A stretch of 32,266 bases of DNA from Flavobacteriales bacterium UBA7443 (GTDB lineage: Bacteria; Bacteroidota; Bacteroidia; Flavobacteriales_D; Sanyastnellaceae), in the NCBI GenBank assembly GCA_002477505.1, contig DLQB01000052.1, forward strand, positions 8,163 through 40,428, in the 5' to 3' direction. Position 1 is the stretch's first letter; each line of letters opens with the position of its first letter. The notes beneath the pieces were generated by a model. It was not told the DNA's origin and searched no databases. It saw only the letters and a program-made list of their open reading frames with translations. Below are positions 1-8,701 of this stretch, in pieces. Made by a program: the position numbers and the translations under genes.

Positions 1-803
1 TAATTCAACCCTGCCGCATCCGCTTCCACCTCGGTAGCATCCTCTTCCGTCACATCCCGCATCGCAGCGTAGTCCTTGTGCCGATAAAGCGCATTGCCAT
101 CCAATGAAACCTTGGCATCTACAGCTATAACGCGGTCATCAGAAGTCTTGAGGACGGGGTTGATTTCGAACATCGTCGCATCGCTTCCGACATATGCATT
201 GTAAAGAGAGCGAACAAACTTGGACATTTCTTTGAACGCCTTTCCCGAAAGCCCCAGATTGAACGCAATTCGCCTCGCTTGGAATCCTTGCAGCCCCAGC
301 GCCGGATCGATGGCTTCTTTGAAGATGAGCTCCGGCGTCTCTTCCGCTACTGCCTCAATGTCCATTCCACCTTGAGGCGAGTACATGATGATGTTTTGCC
401 CATTCGCGCGGTCGAGCAACACGCTCATATAAATCTCGCTTGGCTCACTTTCGCCGGGACCATAAACATCCTCAGCGATCAACACCTTGCTCACCTGCTT
501 GCCTTCAGCAGTTGTTTGCGCGGTGACCAAATGTCCCCCCAAGATGCCTGCTGCTTTGTCCTTGACTTCAGCCAGGCCTTTGGCAATGACAACGCCTCGT
601 GAACCCGTTTCTGTGACACTTCCTTTTCCTCTTCCTCCCGCGTGAATTTGAGCTTTTACAACGAACCACGATGTACCGGTTTCTTCCGCTAAAGCAACCG
701 CAGCTTCATGAGCTGCCTCTGGCGTGTCCGCTACGCGGCCATTTTGAATGGCCACACCAAAACTTTTCAAAATGGATTTTCCTTGGTACTCGTGAATGTT
801 CAT
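1..803 (-). CDS. sucC: Succinyl-CoA synthetase beta subunit (ADP-forming), 3'-truncated by window edge
   Basis: The enzyme interconverts succinyl-CoA and succinate with substrate-level phosphorylation in the TCA cycle, acting in the cytoplasm with the alpha subunit SucD. Reading down from the ATG at 803, the product begins MNIHEYQGKSILKSFGV, the typical SucC N-terminus. It continues through the ATP-grasp domain, including KAQIHAGGRGKG near residues 50-61 and later FEINPV and AVDAKVSLDGNA, which belong to the Mg/nucleotide-binding end of that domain. About 267 codons are present. The C-terminal CoA-ligase-like domain and the stop lie beyond base 1. It is divergent from the LolD-like gene across a 68-bp gap with a promoter-like -7 box. 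Identification is firm from family motifs; only the 3' part is unknown. Confidence 0.95.
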   Translation of the reverse strand, partial: MNIHEYQGKSILKSFGVAIQNGRVADTPEAAHEAAVALAEETGTSWFVVKAQIHAGGRGKGSVTETGSRGVVIAKGLAEVKDKAAGILGGHLVTAQTTAEGKQVSKVLIAEDVYGPGESEPSEIYMSVLLDRANGQNIIMYSPQGGMDIEAVAEETPELIFKEAIDPALGLQGFQARRIAFNLGLSGKAFKEMSKFVRSLYNAYVGSDATMFEINPVLKTSDDRVIAVDAKVSLDGNALYRHKDYAAMRDVTEEDATEVEADAAGLN

Positions 804-826
804 GTCCGTATTATCAAAATTCGGTG

Positions 827-834
827 CAAATGTA
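827..834 (-). promoter_or_regulatory. Putative Bacteroidota -7 promoter element of sucC
   Basis: On the minus strand this reads TACATTTG, an exact match to the Bacteroidota -7 consensus TAnnTTTG. It lies 23 bp upstream of the sucC ATG, giving a short leader. No convincing TTTG -33 element is seen at the usual spacing, so this rests on one element and its location. Confidence 0.4.
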
Positions 835-871
835 GGCAACAGAAGGCCGGTTTCTGATGTAGTTTGCAAAC

Positions 872-1534
872 ATGAATGCGACCATGATTCAAGCCCGCGG
901 CATCGTGAAACAATTTGGCTCATTGCAAGTCCTGAAGGGAATCGATTTGGACATTCAAAAAGGAGACATCACCTCCATTGTCGGCGCTTCGGGTGCAGGA
1001 AAAACCACCTTGCTGCAAATCCTTGGAACCCTCAACACTCCCGATGCCGGAACGCTTCGCATTGGAAATGAAGATGTGCATACACTTGGTCGCAAGCAAC
1101 TCGCTGCATTCCGCAACCAACATATCGGCTTCATTTTCCAATTCCACCGTTTACTTCCTGAATTCAGCGCGTTGGAAAACGTCCTCATGCCTGCTTGGAT
1201 CGCAGGACACGACCAAAAAGATGCAGAAGAATACGCGACAAAGCTCCTCGTCGACCTCGGCCTTAAAGATCATTTGAATCAATCACCCGGCACCCTGAGC
1301 GGCGGAGAACAGCAGCGCGTGGCAGCCGCACGAGCGCTGATGAACCGACCAAGTGTTGTCCTAGCTGATGAGCCAACCGGTAATTTGGACTCTGGAAATG
1401 CGGACTCCCTCTTTGACTTGTTCATCGAATTGCAGGAGCGCGTTCAGCAGACGTTTATTGTGGTTACACACAACGAGCAACTTGCTCAGCGTGGAAATCA
1501 CATTTTGCAGCTCTCAGACGGCAAGCTGATCTGA
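872..1534 (+). CDS. LolD-like ABC transporter ATP-binding protein
   Basis: This 220-residue stand-alone ABC ATPase has Walker A GASGAGKTT at residues 38-46, a Q-loop at IFQF (about 88-91), the signature LSGGEQQR at 142-149, Walker B with VVLADEPTGNLD at 162-173, and the switch histidine in VVTHNEQ. Length, the FHRLLPEFSALENV segment and the ADEPTGNLD Walker B match the LolD/MacB/FtsE subgroup, best LolD, which powers lipoprotein release from the inner membrane. No permease (LolC/E) gene is adjacent, so the partner must be encoded elsewhere, as is common in Bacteroidota. A second ATG at residue 5 (884) is an alternative start. The LolD assignment over another MacB-type ATPase is inference. Confidence 0.85.
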   Translation: MNATMIQARGIVKQFGSLQVLKGIDLDIQKGDITSIVGASGAGKTTLLQILGTLNTPDAGTLRIGNEDVHTLGRKQLAAFRNQHIGFIFQFHRLLPEFSALENVLMPAWIAGHDQKDAEEYATKLLVDLGLKDHLNQSPGTLSGGEQQRVAAARALMNRPSVVLADEPTGNLDSGNADSLFDLFIELQERVQQTFIVVTHNEQLAQRGNHILQLSDGKLI

Positions 1535-1578
1535 TCGATGCCATGACCATTTACAAGGTGTTTGGGAGGGATATTTAC

Positions 1579-1590
1579 TATGCACGCATA
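1579..1590. promoter_or_regulatory. MarR operator candidate, copy 1
   Basis: The 12-bp palindrome TATGC-AC-GCATA has perfect 5-bp arms with a 2-bp centre. An identical core recurs 29 bp downstream. It sits in the only non-coding stretch upstream of the marR start at 1643, as expected for an autoregulatory MarR operator. Confidence 0.6.
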
Positions 1591-1606
1591 ATTTCTCACC
1601 CTTTTG

Positions 1607-1620
1607 CTATGCACGCATAG
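1607..1620. promoter_or_regulatory. MarR operator candidate, copy 2, overlapping promoter region
   Basis: The palindrome CTATGC-AC-GCATAG has perfect 6-bp arms and carries the same core as the copy at 1579-1590, offset by 29 bp. Just downstream, TATCTTAG (1631-1638) is a weak match to the -7 consensus TAnnTTTG. A repressor bound here would cover the -33/spacer region and block the marR-fad operon. The repressor assignment is inferred from position. Confidence 0.6.
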
Positions 1621-1642
1621 CTTTTACCCCTATCTTAGAGGT

Positions 1643-2119
1643 ATGAAGCCCTTTGACACAATCGATTTTCATTTGCGATGGGGCTGGACAAAACTCTCGC
1701 GTTTGTACGCCTCTGAAGCAGAACGTCGCGGAATCCCGTTTTCCTATGTGTTTATTCTTCTCCATACGGAGCGCGAAGGAACCCCGTCGACGCAGCTCGG
1801 CCCAAAAATGGGCATGGAATCCACAAGCCTGAGTCGTTCGCTGCGTGGAATGGAAACATTGGGCTTGATCGAACGTGTCCCCGACGCTTCGGACGGTCGG
1901 GTGGTACGGGTCTTTCTCACCAATGAAGGTGTCGCAGCCAGAAGGCAAGCAAGAGACCTTGTCGTAACCGTAAATACGCGACTGCGCGATCTACTCGGAA
2001 TCGAATCCGTTGCTCGTCTGCTCGAAGAAATGAAACGACTGAATGAAATTTTGGATCACCCGGAAGAGCTCCTCCAAACCATCCAAAGTCAACCTCCCAA
2101 ATCTCCAACACATTCATGA
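1643..2119 (+). CDS. MarR-family transcriptional regulator of the beta-oxidation operon
   Basis: This 158-residue winged-helix regulator begins MKPFDTIDFHLRWGWTKLSRL. It contains the MarR recognition region STSLSRSLRGMETLGLIER followed by the beta-wing signature with DASDGR and VFLTNEG, and a C-terminal dimerisation helix. I prefer the ATG at 1643: the frame extends upstream to a TTG at 1604, but that would place the start upstream of the second operator palindrome and add a non-conserved leader. Its stop overlaps the next ATG by 4 bp (ATGA), so it is the first gene of the fatty acid degradation operon. By analogy with other degradative MarR proteins it probably represses the operon and is released by an acyl-CoA ligand; the ligand is inference. 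Confidence 0.88.
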   Translation: MKPFDTIDFHLRWGWTKLSRLYASEAERRGIPFSYVFILLHTEREGTPSTQLGPKMGMESTSLSRSLRGMETLGLIERVPDASDGRVVRVFLTNEGVAARRQARDLVVTVNTRLRDLLGIESVARLLEEMKRLNEILDHPEELLQTIQSQPPKSPTHS

Positions 2120-4494
2120 CCACACTCCCTTTGCACAAAATCAAACGCGTAGCCGTTTTAGGTTCAGGCGTTATGGGATCACGAATCGCCTGTCATTTGG
2201 CCCAGACCGGATCCGAGGTCTTACTGCTCGACCTTCCAACACAAGATGGACCGAGAAATGGAATTGCCGCTGGCCACCTCAAAACCGCTTTAAAGTCAAA
2301 TCCATCGCCCATCTATTCCAAACGATTTGCAAAACGCATCGAAACGGGGAATTTTGACGATGATCTTGATCGGTTAGGCGAATGCGATTGGATCATCGAA
2401 GTCATCGTCGAGCGTTTGGACATCAAACAGCAATTGTTTGAGCGAATTGAGGCCGTGCGCAAACCAGGTACACTCATTACAAGCAACACTTCAGGAATTC
2501 CTATCGGGCAACTGAGCGCGGGCCGATCCGAAGATTTTCAGCAGCATTTTTGCGGAACCCACTTCTTCAATCCGCCACGTTACTTGCCGCTGCTGGAAAT
2601 CATCCCAGGCCCCCAAACCAAGCCTGAAATCTTGGATTTTTTCGCCCGGTATGGCGAACGCATCCTCGGAAAACAAGCCGTGTTGTGCAAAGACACACCC
2701 GCATTCATTGCCAACCGAGTCGGCGTGTTTGCCATACAAGCGTTATTCCACACCGTCGAGGAGATGGGACTTTCGGTTGAAGCGGTCGATAAATTGACCG
2801 GACCGGCGATGGGACGGCCCAAAAGTGCCACCTTCCGCACGTGCGATGTCGTAGGCCTCGATACCCTTGTTCACGTTGCAAAAGGCGTCGCAGACAATTG
2901 CCCCGATGATGAACGCAAGCAAGTCTTTGAAATCCCCGGATATGTTCAACACCTCGTCGATCATGACCAACTCGGATCGAAGTCGGGGGCTGGTTTTTAC
3001 AAAAAAGTCAAGGATGAAAAAGGGAAGAGCGAAATCCTCGTGCTCGATCTGAAAACAAAGGAGTACCGATCCAAAACGAAAGTAAAATTCGCCACACTTG
3101 ATGCGGCGAAGGCAGTGGATGATTTGCCCGAACGCACAAAACTGCTTTTCAATGGCACGGACGAGGCAGGTGATTTTTACCGCCGAATCTTTTCGGATGT
3201 CTTCGCCTATGTGGCACAAAGAGTTCCCGAAATCGCCGATGCGCCTTACCGCATAGATGATGCAGTCCGTGCTGGTTTTGGATGGGAATTGGGAGCCTTT
3301 GAAAGCTGGGATGCAATTGGGTTCGAAGCCGGTTGTGAAGCCGTTAAAGCCAAAGGGCTAAGCCTACCCAATTGGATTGAGCGGTTCGCCGAAAAAGGCA
3401 ACGGCACCTTCTACCAAAACCGAGATGGTGTGCGTGAATGTTGGAATCCAGAAAGCGAGCAATACGAGCAGATTCCCGGACAGGAAGAGCGCATCGCACT
3501 CAGCTGGCTCCCTGAATCCTCGGTGGTTTGGTCCAATGCTGGCACCACGATTCAAGATTTGGGCGACGGAATTTTGAACATCGCCTTCCACACCAAAATG
3601 AATTCGATCGGCTCCGAAGTCTTGGAAGGGCTTAATAAGGTCATCGATCTCGCCGAAAACGATGAAAAATGGAACGGTGTGGTTGTTTCCAATGAGGGAG
3701 CGCAATTCAGCGCAGGAGCCAATGTTGGTATGATTTTCATGCTCGCTGTGGAACAAGAATGGGATGACCTGAACTATGCCGTGCAATTGTTCCAGCGAAC
3801 GATGATGCGCATGCGCTATTCGGGAATTCCCGTGGTTGCCGCTCCGCATCAAATGGCACTGGGCGGCGGTTGCGAGCTCTGCCTGCATTCCGACAAGGTC
3901 ATTGCCCACGCCGAAACCTATATGGGCTTGGTGGAATTTGGAATTGGCGTCATCCCGGCAGGCGGCGGCACCAAAGAATTTGTCGTTCGATTGAACGATG
4001 AGATGCACAACGGCGACATGCGAATCAATCGGCTGCGCGACCGGTTCTTGACCATTGGGCAGGCCAAGGTGGCAACTTCGGCACACGAGGCCTTTGAATT
4101 GGGCTACTTAAGAGAGGGAATTGATGAAGTTGTCGTCAACCGAAGGGATCAACTGGCCAAAGCCAAACGCGCCGCCATGGAATTGGCCGCTTCTGGCTAC
4201 ACCATGCCAATCGAACGGAAAGACATCACTGTCGCCGGTCAAGAAGGATTAGGCATTGTCTACGTGGGAGCCGACAGCATGAAGAGCGGGAAATACATTT
4301 CTGACCACGATCAGCTGATCAGTGAAAAACTTGGATATGCCATGTGCGGTGGTGATTTGAGCGAGCGAACCGAAGTCTCCGAACAATATCTATTGGATTT
4401 GGAACGCCAAGCATTTGTTGAATTGTGCATGCAACGCAAAACACTGGAGCGCATGCAAAGCCTCATTCAAAAGGGCAAAATCCTTAGAAACTAA
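2116..4494 (+). CDS. Bifunctional 3-hydroxyacyl-CoA dehydrogenase / enoyl-CoA hydratase
   Basis: This 792-residue enzyme catalyses the hydration and NAD-dependent oxidation steps of beta-oxidation. The N-terminal half is the hydroxyacyl-CoA dehydrogenase: Rossmann motif GSGVMG at residues 16-21, catalytic His149 in CGTHFFNPP and the partner Glu in LLEIIPG just after. A second C-terminal HAD domain follows (GAGFY near 290, then the DAVRAGFGWELGAF region). The C-terminal half is a crotonase-fold hydratase with oxyanion segment SAGANV, GGGCE with Glu587, and VEFGIGVIP with Glu607; these match the two catalytic glutamates of the family. Domain order is dehydrogenase then hydratase, opposite to E. 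coli FadB/FadJ. It is translationally coupled to marR and lies 4 bp before the thiolase gene. Confidence 0.95.
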   Translation: MTTLPLHKIKRVAVLGSGVMGSRIACHLAQTGSEVLLLDLPTQDGPRNGIAAGHLKTALKSNPSPIYSKRFAKRIETGNFDDDLDRLGECDWIIEVIVERLDIKQQLFERIEAVRKPGTLITSNTSGIPIGQLSAGRSEDFQQHFCGTHFFNPPRYLPLLEIIPGPQTKPEILDFFARYGERILGKQAVLCKDTPAFIANRVGVFAIQALFHTVEEMGLSVEAVDKLTGPAMGRPKSATFRTCDVVGLDTLVHVAKGVADNCPDDERKQVFEIPGYVQHLVDHDQLGSKSGAGFYKKVKDEKGKSEILVLDLKTKEYRSKTKVKFATLDAAKAVDDLPERTKLLFNGTDEAGDFYRRIFSDVFAYVAQRVPEIADAPYRIDDAVRAGFGWELGAFESWDAIGFEAGCEAVKAKGLSLPNWIERFAEKGNGTFYQNRDGVRECWNPESEQYEQIPGQEERIALSWLPESSVVWSNAGTTIQDLGDGILNIAFHTKMNSIGSEVLEGLNKVIDLAENDEKWNGVVVSNEGAQFSAGANVGMIFMLAVEQEWDDLNYAVQLFQRTMMRMRYSGIPVVAAPHQMALGGGCELCLHSDKVIAHAETYMGLVEFGIGVIPAGGGTKEFVVRLNDEMHNGDMRINRLRDRFLTIGQAKVATSAHEAFELGYLREGIDEVVVNRRDQLAKAKRAAMELAASGYTMPIERKDITVAGQEGLGIVYVGADSMKSGKYISDHDQLISEKLGYAMCGGDLSERTEVSEQYLLDLERQAFVELCMQRKTLERMQSLIQKGKILRN

Positions 4495-4498
4495 AGCC

Positions 4499-5680
4499 AT
4501 GAATGCATACATCATAGGAGGATACCGATCCCCCGTTGGAAAATCCGGCAAAGGAGCATTTCGATTTGTGCGTCCCGATGATTTGGGCGAACAAGTCATC
4601 CGCAAGTTGCTGGGTGATTTCCCACAATTGGATAAAGAACGCATCGACGATGTCATTGTTGGCAATGCCACGCCTGAAGCAGAGCAAGGCTTGAACATTG
4701 GAAGAATGGTAAGCCTCATGGGCCTGGACACCGAGAAAGTTCCCGGCATGACAGTAAACCGATACTGCGCAAGCGGTTTGGAAACCATCGCCATTGCTTC
4801 CGCTAAAATTCATGCGGGTCTTGCCGATTGCATTTTGGCCGGTGGAATCGAATCGATGTCCCCTATTCCTTTTGGCGGATGGCGAATTGTTCCCAATGCG
4901 CGCATCGCCAAAGCCAATCCCGATTGGTATTGGGGAATGGGGCTCACAGCGGAAGCCGTCGCCAAAGACTTTGACGTCAGCCGCGAGGCACAAGATGCCT
5001 TCGCACTCAACAGCCATTTGCGCGCAGCGGCCGCGATTGATGCGGGCCGATTTGCACCCGGCATTGCCCCCATAGAGGTGACGGAAGTTTATTTGGATGC
5101 CGCGGAAAAAAGACAGGAACGAAAGCACATCGTCGACACCGATGAAGGTGTGCGCCGCGAATCCTCCGAAGCGGGGCTCGCGCGGTTGCGCCCTGTTTTT
5201 GCCCAAGGCGGAAGCGTTACCGCAGGCAACAGCTCCCAAACCTCTGACGGCGCAGCCTTCGTACTTGTGGTTTCGGAAAAAATGCTCAAGGAATTGAACG
5301 TTGAGCCCATCGCCCGCTTGGCGAGTTACCATGTAAGTGGTCTTGAGCCGCGCATCATGGGAGTTGGCCCGATTCATGCCGTTCCCGAAGCGCTTCGGAA
5401 AGCTGGACTGACTAAAAATGACTTGGGTGCGATTGAATTGAACGAAGCCTTTGCTTCCCAATCCGTTGCCGTATTGAAGGAACTTGACCTCGACCCCGAG
5501 CGCGTGAATCCGAATGGCGGCGCGATTGCACTGGGGCATCCACTCGGATGCACCGGCGCAAAATTAACCGTGCAAATGATGAATGAATTGCACCAACGCA
5601 AGTCGCGTTACGGGATGGTCACCATGTGCGTCGGCACGGGCCAAGGAGCCGCAGGAGTTTTCGAAATGATGAACGTTTAA
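4499..5680 (+). CDS. Acetyl-CoA acyltransferase (3-ketoacyl-CoA thiolase)
   Basis: This 393-residue thiolase performs the last, CoA-dependent cleavage step of beta-oxidation. The nucleophilic cysteine is Cys90 in VNRYCASG; the C-terminal signatures NGGAIALGHPLGCTGA (catalytic His) and MCVGTGQGAAG (second Cys) are intact. Length is normal for the family. The start at 4499 gives the classical MNAYIIGGYRSPVGK beginning; an in-frame extension upstream would run back inside the preceding gene and is rejected. It lies 4 bp after the dehydrogenase/hydratase and 12 bp before the acyl-CoA dehydrogenase. The chemistry could be degradative (FadA/FadI) or biosynthetic; the operon argues for degradation. 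Confidence 0.95.
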   Translation: MNAYIIGGYRSPVGKSGKGAFRFVRPDDLGEQVIRKLLGDFPQLDKERIDDVIVGNATPEAEQGLNIGRMVSLMGLDTEKVPGMTVNRYCASGLETIAIASAKIHAGLADCILAGGIESMSPIPFGGWRIVPNARIAKANPDWYWGMGLTAEAVAKDFDVSREAQDAFALNSHLRAAAAIDAGRFAPGIAPIEVTEVYLDAAEKRQERKHIVDTDEGVRRESSEAGLARLRPVFAQGGSVTAGNSSQTSDGAAFVLVVSEKMLKELNVEPIARLASYHVSGLEPRIMGVGPIHAVPEALRKAGLTKNDLGAIELNEAFASQSVAVLKELDLDPERVNPNGGAIALGHPLGCTGAKLTVQMMNELHQRKSRYGMVTMCVGTGQGAAGVFEMMNV

Positions 5681-5692
5681 TTAGGTAGTAAT

Positions 5693-7483
5693 ATGTCTGA
5701 TCAATCAAAGGCCTTGCGCGGAGGGGAATTTTTAATCCGCGAAACCACAGCAGACGCTATTTTCATTCCAGAAGAATGGACGGAAGAGCAGCTGATGATG
5801 AAACAAATGACGCTGGATTTTGTCGAGCAACGCATCATTCCAAACCTGGAGCGCATCGAACAACAAGAGGAAGGACTCGTTCCCCAATTGATGGAAGAGG
5901 CCGGAGAATTGGGACTCATCGGCAGCTCCGTTCCCGAAGAATTGGGCGGAATGGGGTTGGATTTCAAATCAACCATGCTCATTACCGAAGCCATCGGTGG
6001 AGCGCATTCGTTTAGCGTCAGCTTCAGCGCGCATACCGGAATCGGCACCTTGCCCATCCTGTACTACGGAAACGACGCACAAAAAAAGCAATGGATTCCC
6101 GGATTGGCCTCGGGACAACTCAAAGGATGTTATTGCCTCACCGAGCCGAGCGCCGGATCGGATGCCAACAACGGAAAAACCACCGCCAAACTCACCGAAG
6201 ATGGGAAGCATTACCTCATCAATGGACAGAAAATGTGGATTACGAACGGCGGCTTCGCCGATGTAATGATCGTCTTCGCCAAAATTGATGACGACGAAAA
6301 CCTTACCGCTTTTATTATCGACGGCCACGCCGAAGGGATTTCGAAAAATCCCGAAGAAAAGAAGATGGGCATCAAAGGCTCTTCCACCCGTCAAATCTTC
6401 TTCAATGACGTGCAAGTGCCCGTCGAAAATTTGCTCTACGCACGACAAAAAGGTTTCAAAATCGCCGTCAACATCTTGAACATCGGACGCATCAAATTGG
6501 GAGGAGCCGTGCTCGGCGCTGCCAAAGATGCTTGTACCCATGCCGTGCGGTACGCGAATGAACGCGAACAGTTTGGACGACCCATTTCAAAATACGGAGC
6601 CATCCGATACAAACTGGCTGAGAGTGCCATTCGATTGTTTACCAAAGAGTCTGCCCTTTACCGCGCCACGCAAAACATCGACGATGCGATTGCCGCGCTC
6701 AAAGCAGGTGGCATGGAACACGGAGAGGCGACCTTAAAAGGAATTGCAGATTTCGCGCCGGAATGCGCGATGATGAAAGTCTTGGGCTCGGAGGTATTGG
6801 ATTACGTTGTGGACGAAACCGTCCAAATACATGGAGGCATGGGTTACAGTGCGGAAACACGCGCGGAATTGGCGTACCGTGATGCCCGAATCAATCGGAT
6901 TTTTGAAGGAACGAATGAGATCAATCGCATGCTCACCGTGGACATGATCCTCAAGAAGGCCATGAAAGGTGAAATCGATCTCATGACACCCGCAATGGCG
7001 ATCTCGTCGGAATTGACCGGTGTGCCGGACATGACACCGCCACCCACTGATCTGTTCGAAAAGCAACTTCAGTATGTTCGGAATTTCAAAAAAGCCATTC
7101 TCATGGTTGCGGGATCGGCGGCTCAAAAACTGATGATGAGTTTGGCCAAGGAGCAAGAGATACTCATGAACATTGCCGACATGGCCATTTGGGCTTACAC
7201 CGCGGAGTCAACGATTTTGCGGGTTCAAAAACTGCGCGGATTGCGCGGGAATGATGCCGATTTGAGCATTCAAGAGGCGATTATGCGGGTCTATACCTAT
7301 CAAGCTTCGGAATGGATTCACAGCGCTGGCAAGGAGGCCTTGCTCGCATTCGCGGAAGGCGATGAACTGAAGATGATGCTCATGGGCATGAAGCGATTTG
7401 CCAAAACCGAAGATTTCAACACCAAGGAAGCAAGGCAATTGATCGCGATGCATTTGATCGAGAAGAACGAATACGGACTTTGA
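5693..7483 (+). CDS. Acyl-CoA dehydrogenase, long C-terminally extended type
   Basis: This 596-residue FAD enzyme introduces the first double bond in beta-oxidation. Family signatures are CYCLTEPSAGSDANN and MWITNGGFADV (FAD/substrate region, about residues 145-195), VQIHGGMGY, and RIFEGTNEINR with the predicted catalytic base Glu405. About 170 residues follow the canonical dehydrogenase core, as in the very-long-chain/ACAD9-like branch, where the extension aids dimerisation or membrane association. It is the last gene of the marR-led operon. Upstream are 12 bp and no separate promoter. An electron-transfer flavoprotein partner is not in the window. Chain-length specificity cannot be read from sequence. 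Confidence 0.94.
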   Translation: MSDQSKALRGGEFLIRETTADAIFIPEEWTEEQLMMKQMTLDFVEQRIIPNLERIEQQEEGLVPQLMEEAGELGLIGSSVPEELGGMGLDFKSTMLITEAIGGAHSFSVSFSAHTGIGTLPILYYGNDAQKKQWIPGLASGQLKGCYCLTEPSAGSDANNGKTTAKLTEDGKHYLINGQKMWITNGGFADVMIVFAKIDDDENLTAFIIDGHAEGISKNPEEKKMGIKGSSTRQIFFNDVQVPVENLLYARQKGFKIAVNILNIGRIKLGGAVLGAAKDACTHAVRYANEREQFGRPISKYGAIRYKLAESAIRLFTKESALYRATQNIDDAIAALKAGGMEHGEATLKGIADFAPECAMMKVLGSEVLDYVVDETVQIHGGMGYSAETRAELAYRDARINRIFEGTNEINRMLTVDMILKKAMKGEIDLMTPAMAISSELTGVPDMTPPPTDLFEKQLQYVRNFKKAILMVAGSAAQKLMMSLAKEQEILMNIADMAIWAYTAESTILRVQKLRGLRGNDADLSIQEAIMRVYTYQASEWIHSAGKEALLAFAEGDELKMMLMGMKRFAKTEDFNTKEARQLIAMHLIEKNEYGL

Positions 7484-7576
7484 TTCGGTCAGCCTCGAAA
7501 TAAGCGTCAACGAACCGGGTGAATTCTTTGTTGAAATCAAACGAAAATTCGTGCCCTTCGGTGGCAAGTGTGCAGG

Positions 7577-7584
7577 TACTTTTG
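7577..7584 (+). promoter_or_regulatory. Putative -7 element for a near-leaderless aminopeptidase mRNA
   Basis: TACTTTTG matches TAnnTTTG exactly and ends 4 bp before the ATG at 7589. If used, transcription would start at or next to the start codon. No clear -33 TTTG is seen, so support is moderate. Confidence 0.35.
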
Positions 7585-7588
7585 TGGC

Positions 7589-8680
7589 ATGGCAAAAAAG
7601 AAAAGCATCATCACGAAAGCCTCGGAGAAATTCCTAGCGGCCTACCTGAATAACGCAAGCCCAACGGGCTTTGAAAGCAGTGGTCAACAGCTTTGGCTGG
7701 ACTACATACGCCCGTACATCGACGAGCACATGGTCGACACCTACGGCACAGTGGTTGGCGTGATCAATCCTGACGCGCCTTACAAGGTGGTCATCGAGGC
7801 ACATGCGGACGAAATCAGCTACTTCGTGCATTACATTACTTCGGACGGCTATATCTACTTGAAGCGCAACGGAGGCAGTGACCATCAAATTGCACCTTCA
7901 AAGCGCGTGGACATTCACACGCCTAAAGGCATCGTAAAAGGGGTTTTTGGATGGCCCGCCATTCATACGCGCACCGCGGGGAAAGAAGAAGCTCCGAGCA
8001 TGAAAAATATTTTCCTAGACGTCGGCGCAAAGGACAAAAAGGAAGTAGAAGCCATGGGCGTTCACGTCGGATGTGTCGTCACCTATGATGACCAATTCAT
8101 GGTCCTGAACAAGGACTGGTACGTTGCACGTGCATTGGACAACCGCGCCGGAGGATTCATGATTGCTGAAGTGGCGCGATTGCTGCATGAGCAGAAAATC
8201 AAATTGCCCTTCGGACTCTACATCACCAATTCGGTGCAAGAGGAAATCGGCCTGCGTGGTGCTCAAATGATTGCAGAACGCATTCAACCCGATGTGGCCA
8301 TCGTCACCGATGTGACGCATTGCACGCAAACGCCCATGATGAATAAAATTGAAAATGGCGATGTGGCGGCGGGAAAAGGTCCCGGAGTAACCTATGGACC
8401 GGCTGTGCAAAACAACCTGCTGCAGCGCATCATCGACACCGCAGACGCTCAGAAAATCCCTCTTCAGCGCATGGCCGCGAGCCGTTTTACGGGAACCGAT
8501 ACCGATGCATTCGCCTATTCCAACAAAGGAGTCGCCAGCGCACTCATCAGCTTACCCCTGCGCTACATGCACACCACTGTGGAGATGGTGCACCGCGCCG
8601 ATGTTGAAAATTGCATCCAACTCATCTTGGCAACATTGCAGAACATCAAAGAGGGCGAGGATTTCAAATACATCAAGTAA
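7589..8680 (+). CDS. M42-family metallo-aminopeptidase
   Basis: This 363-residue protein belongs to the M42 glutamyl/leucyl aminopeptidase (endoglucanase-M-like) family, cytoplasmic oligomers that trim peptides. The dinuclear metal and catalytic residues are visible: His72-x-Asp74 in EAHADEIS, bridging Asp184 in RALDNRAGG, Glu218-Glu219 in NSVQEEIGLRGA, Asp241 in VTDVTH, and a C-terminal His in YMHTTVEM. No signal peptide is present. The ATG at 7589 gives a lysine-rich start typical of the family; an in-frame start 21 bp upstream would lie on the promoter-like box. It stands alone between the beta-oxidation operon and the convergent response regulator, with a 21-bp gap and no hairpin terminator. 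Confidence 0.93.
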   Translation: MAKKKSIITKASEKFLAAYLNNASPTGFESSGQQLWLDYIRPYIDEHMVDTYGTVVGVINPDAPYKVVIEAHADEISYFVHYITSDGYIYLKRNGGSDHQIAPSKRVDIHTPKGIVKGVFGWPAIHTRTAGKEEAPSMKNIFLDVGAKDKKEVEAMGVHVGCVVTYDDQFMVLNKDWYVARALDNRAGGFMIAEVARLLHEQKIKLPFGLYITNSVQEEIGLRGAQMIAERIQPDVAIVTDVTHCTQTPMMNKIENGDVAAGKGPGVTYGPAVQNNLLQRIIDTADAQKIPLQRMAASRFTGTDTDAFAYSNKGVASALISLPLRYMHTTVEMVHRADVENCIQLILATLQNIKEGEDFKYIK

Positions 8681-8701
8681 ATCAAAGGCCGCGCTGTAAA
8701 A

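Noticed and set aside
3364..4086. Open frame of 240 codons antisense to the hydratase domain
   Set aside because: No family features, no own promoter, and the sense strand carries conserved catalytic residues.
4484..5539. Long open frame (351 codons) on the minus strand inside the thiolase gene
   Set aside because: It is fully antisense to an intact, motif-complete thiolase; its translation shows no recognisable domain and it reflects codon bias of the sense gene.
8681..8701. Possible terminator between the convergent peptidase and response regulator
   Set aside because: No stable hairpin or T-run can be drawn in the 21 bp.
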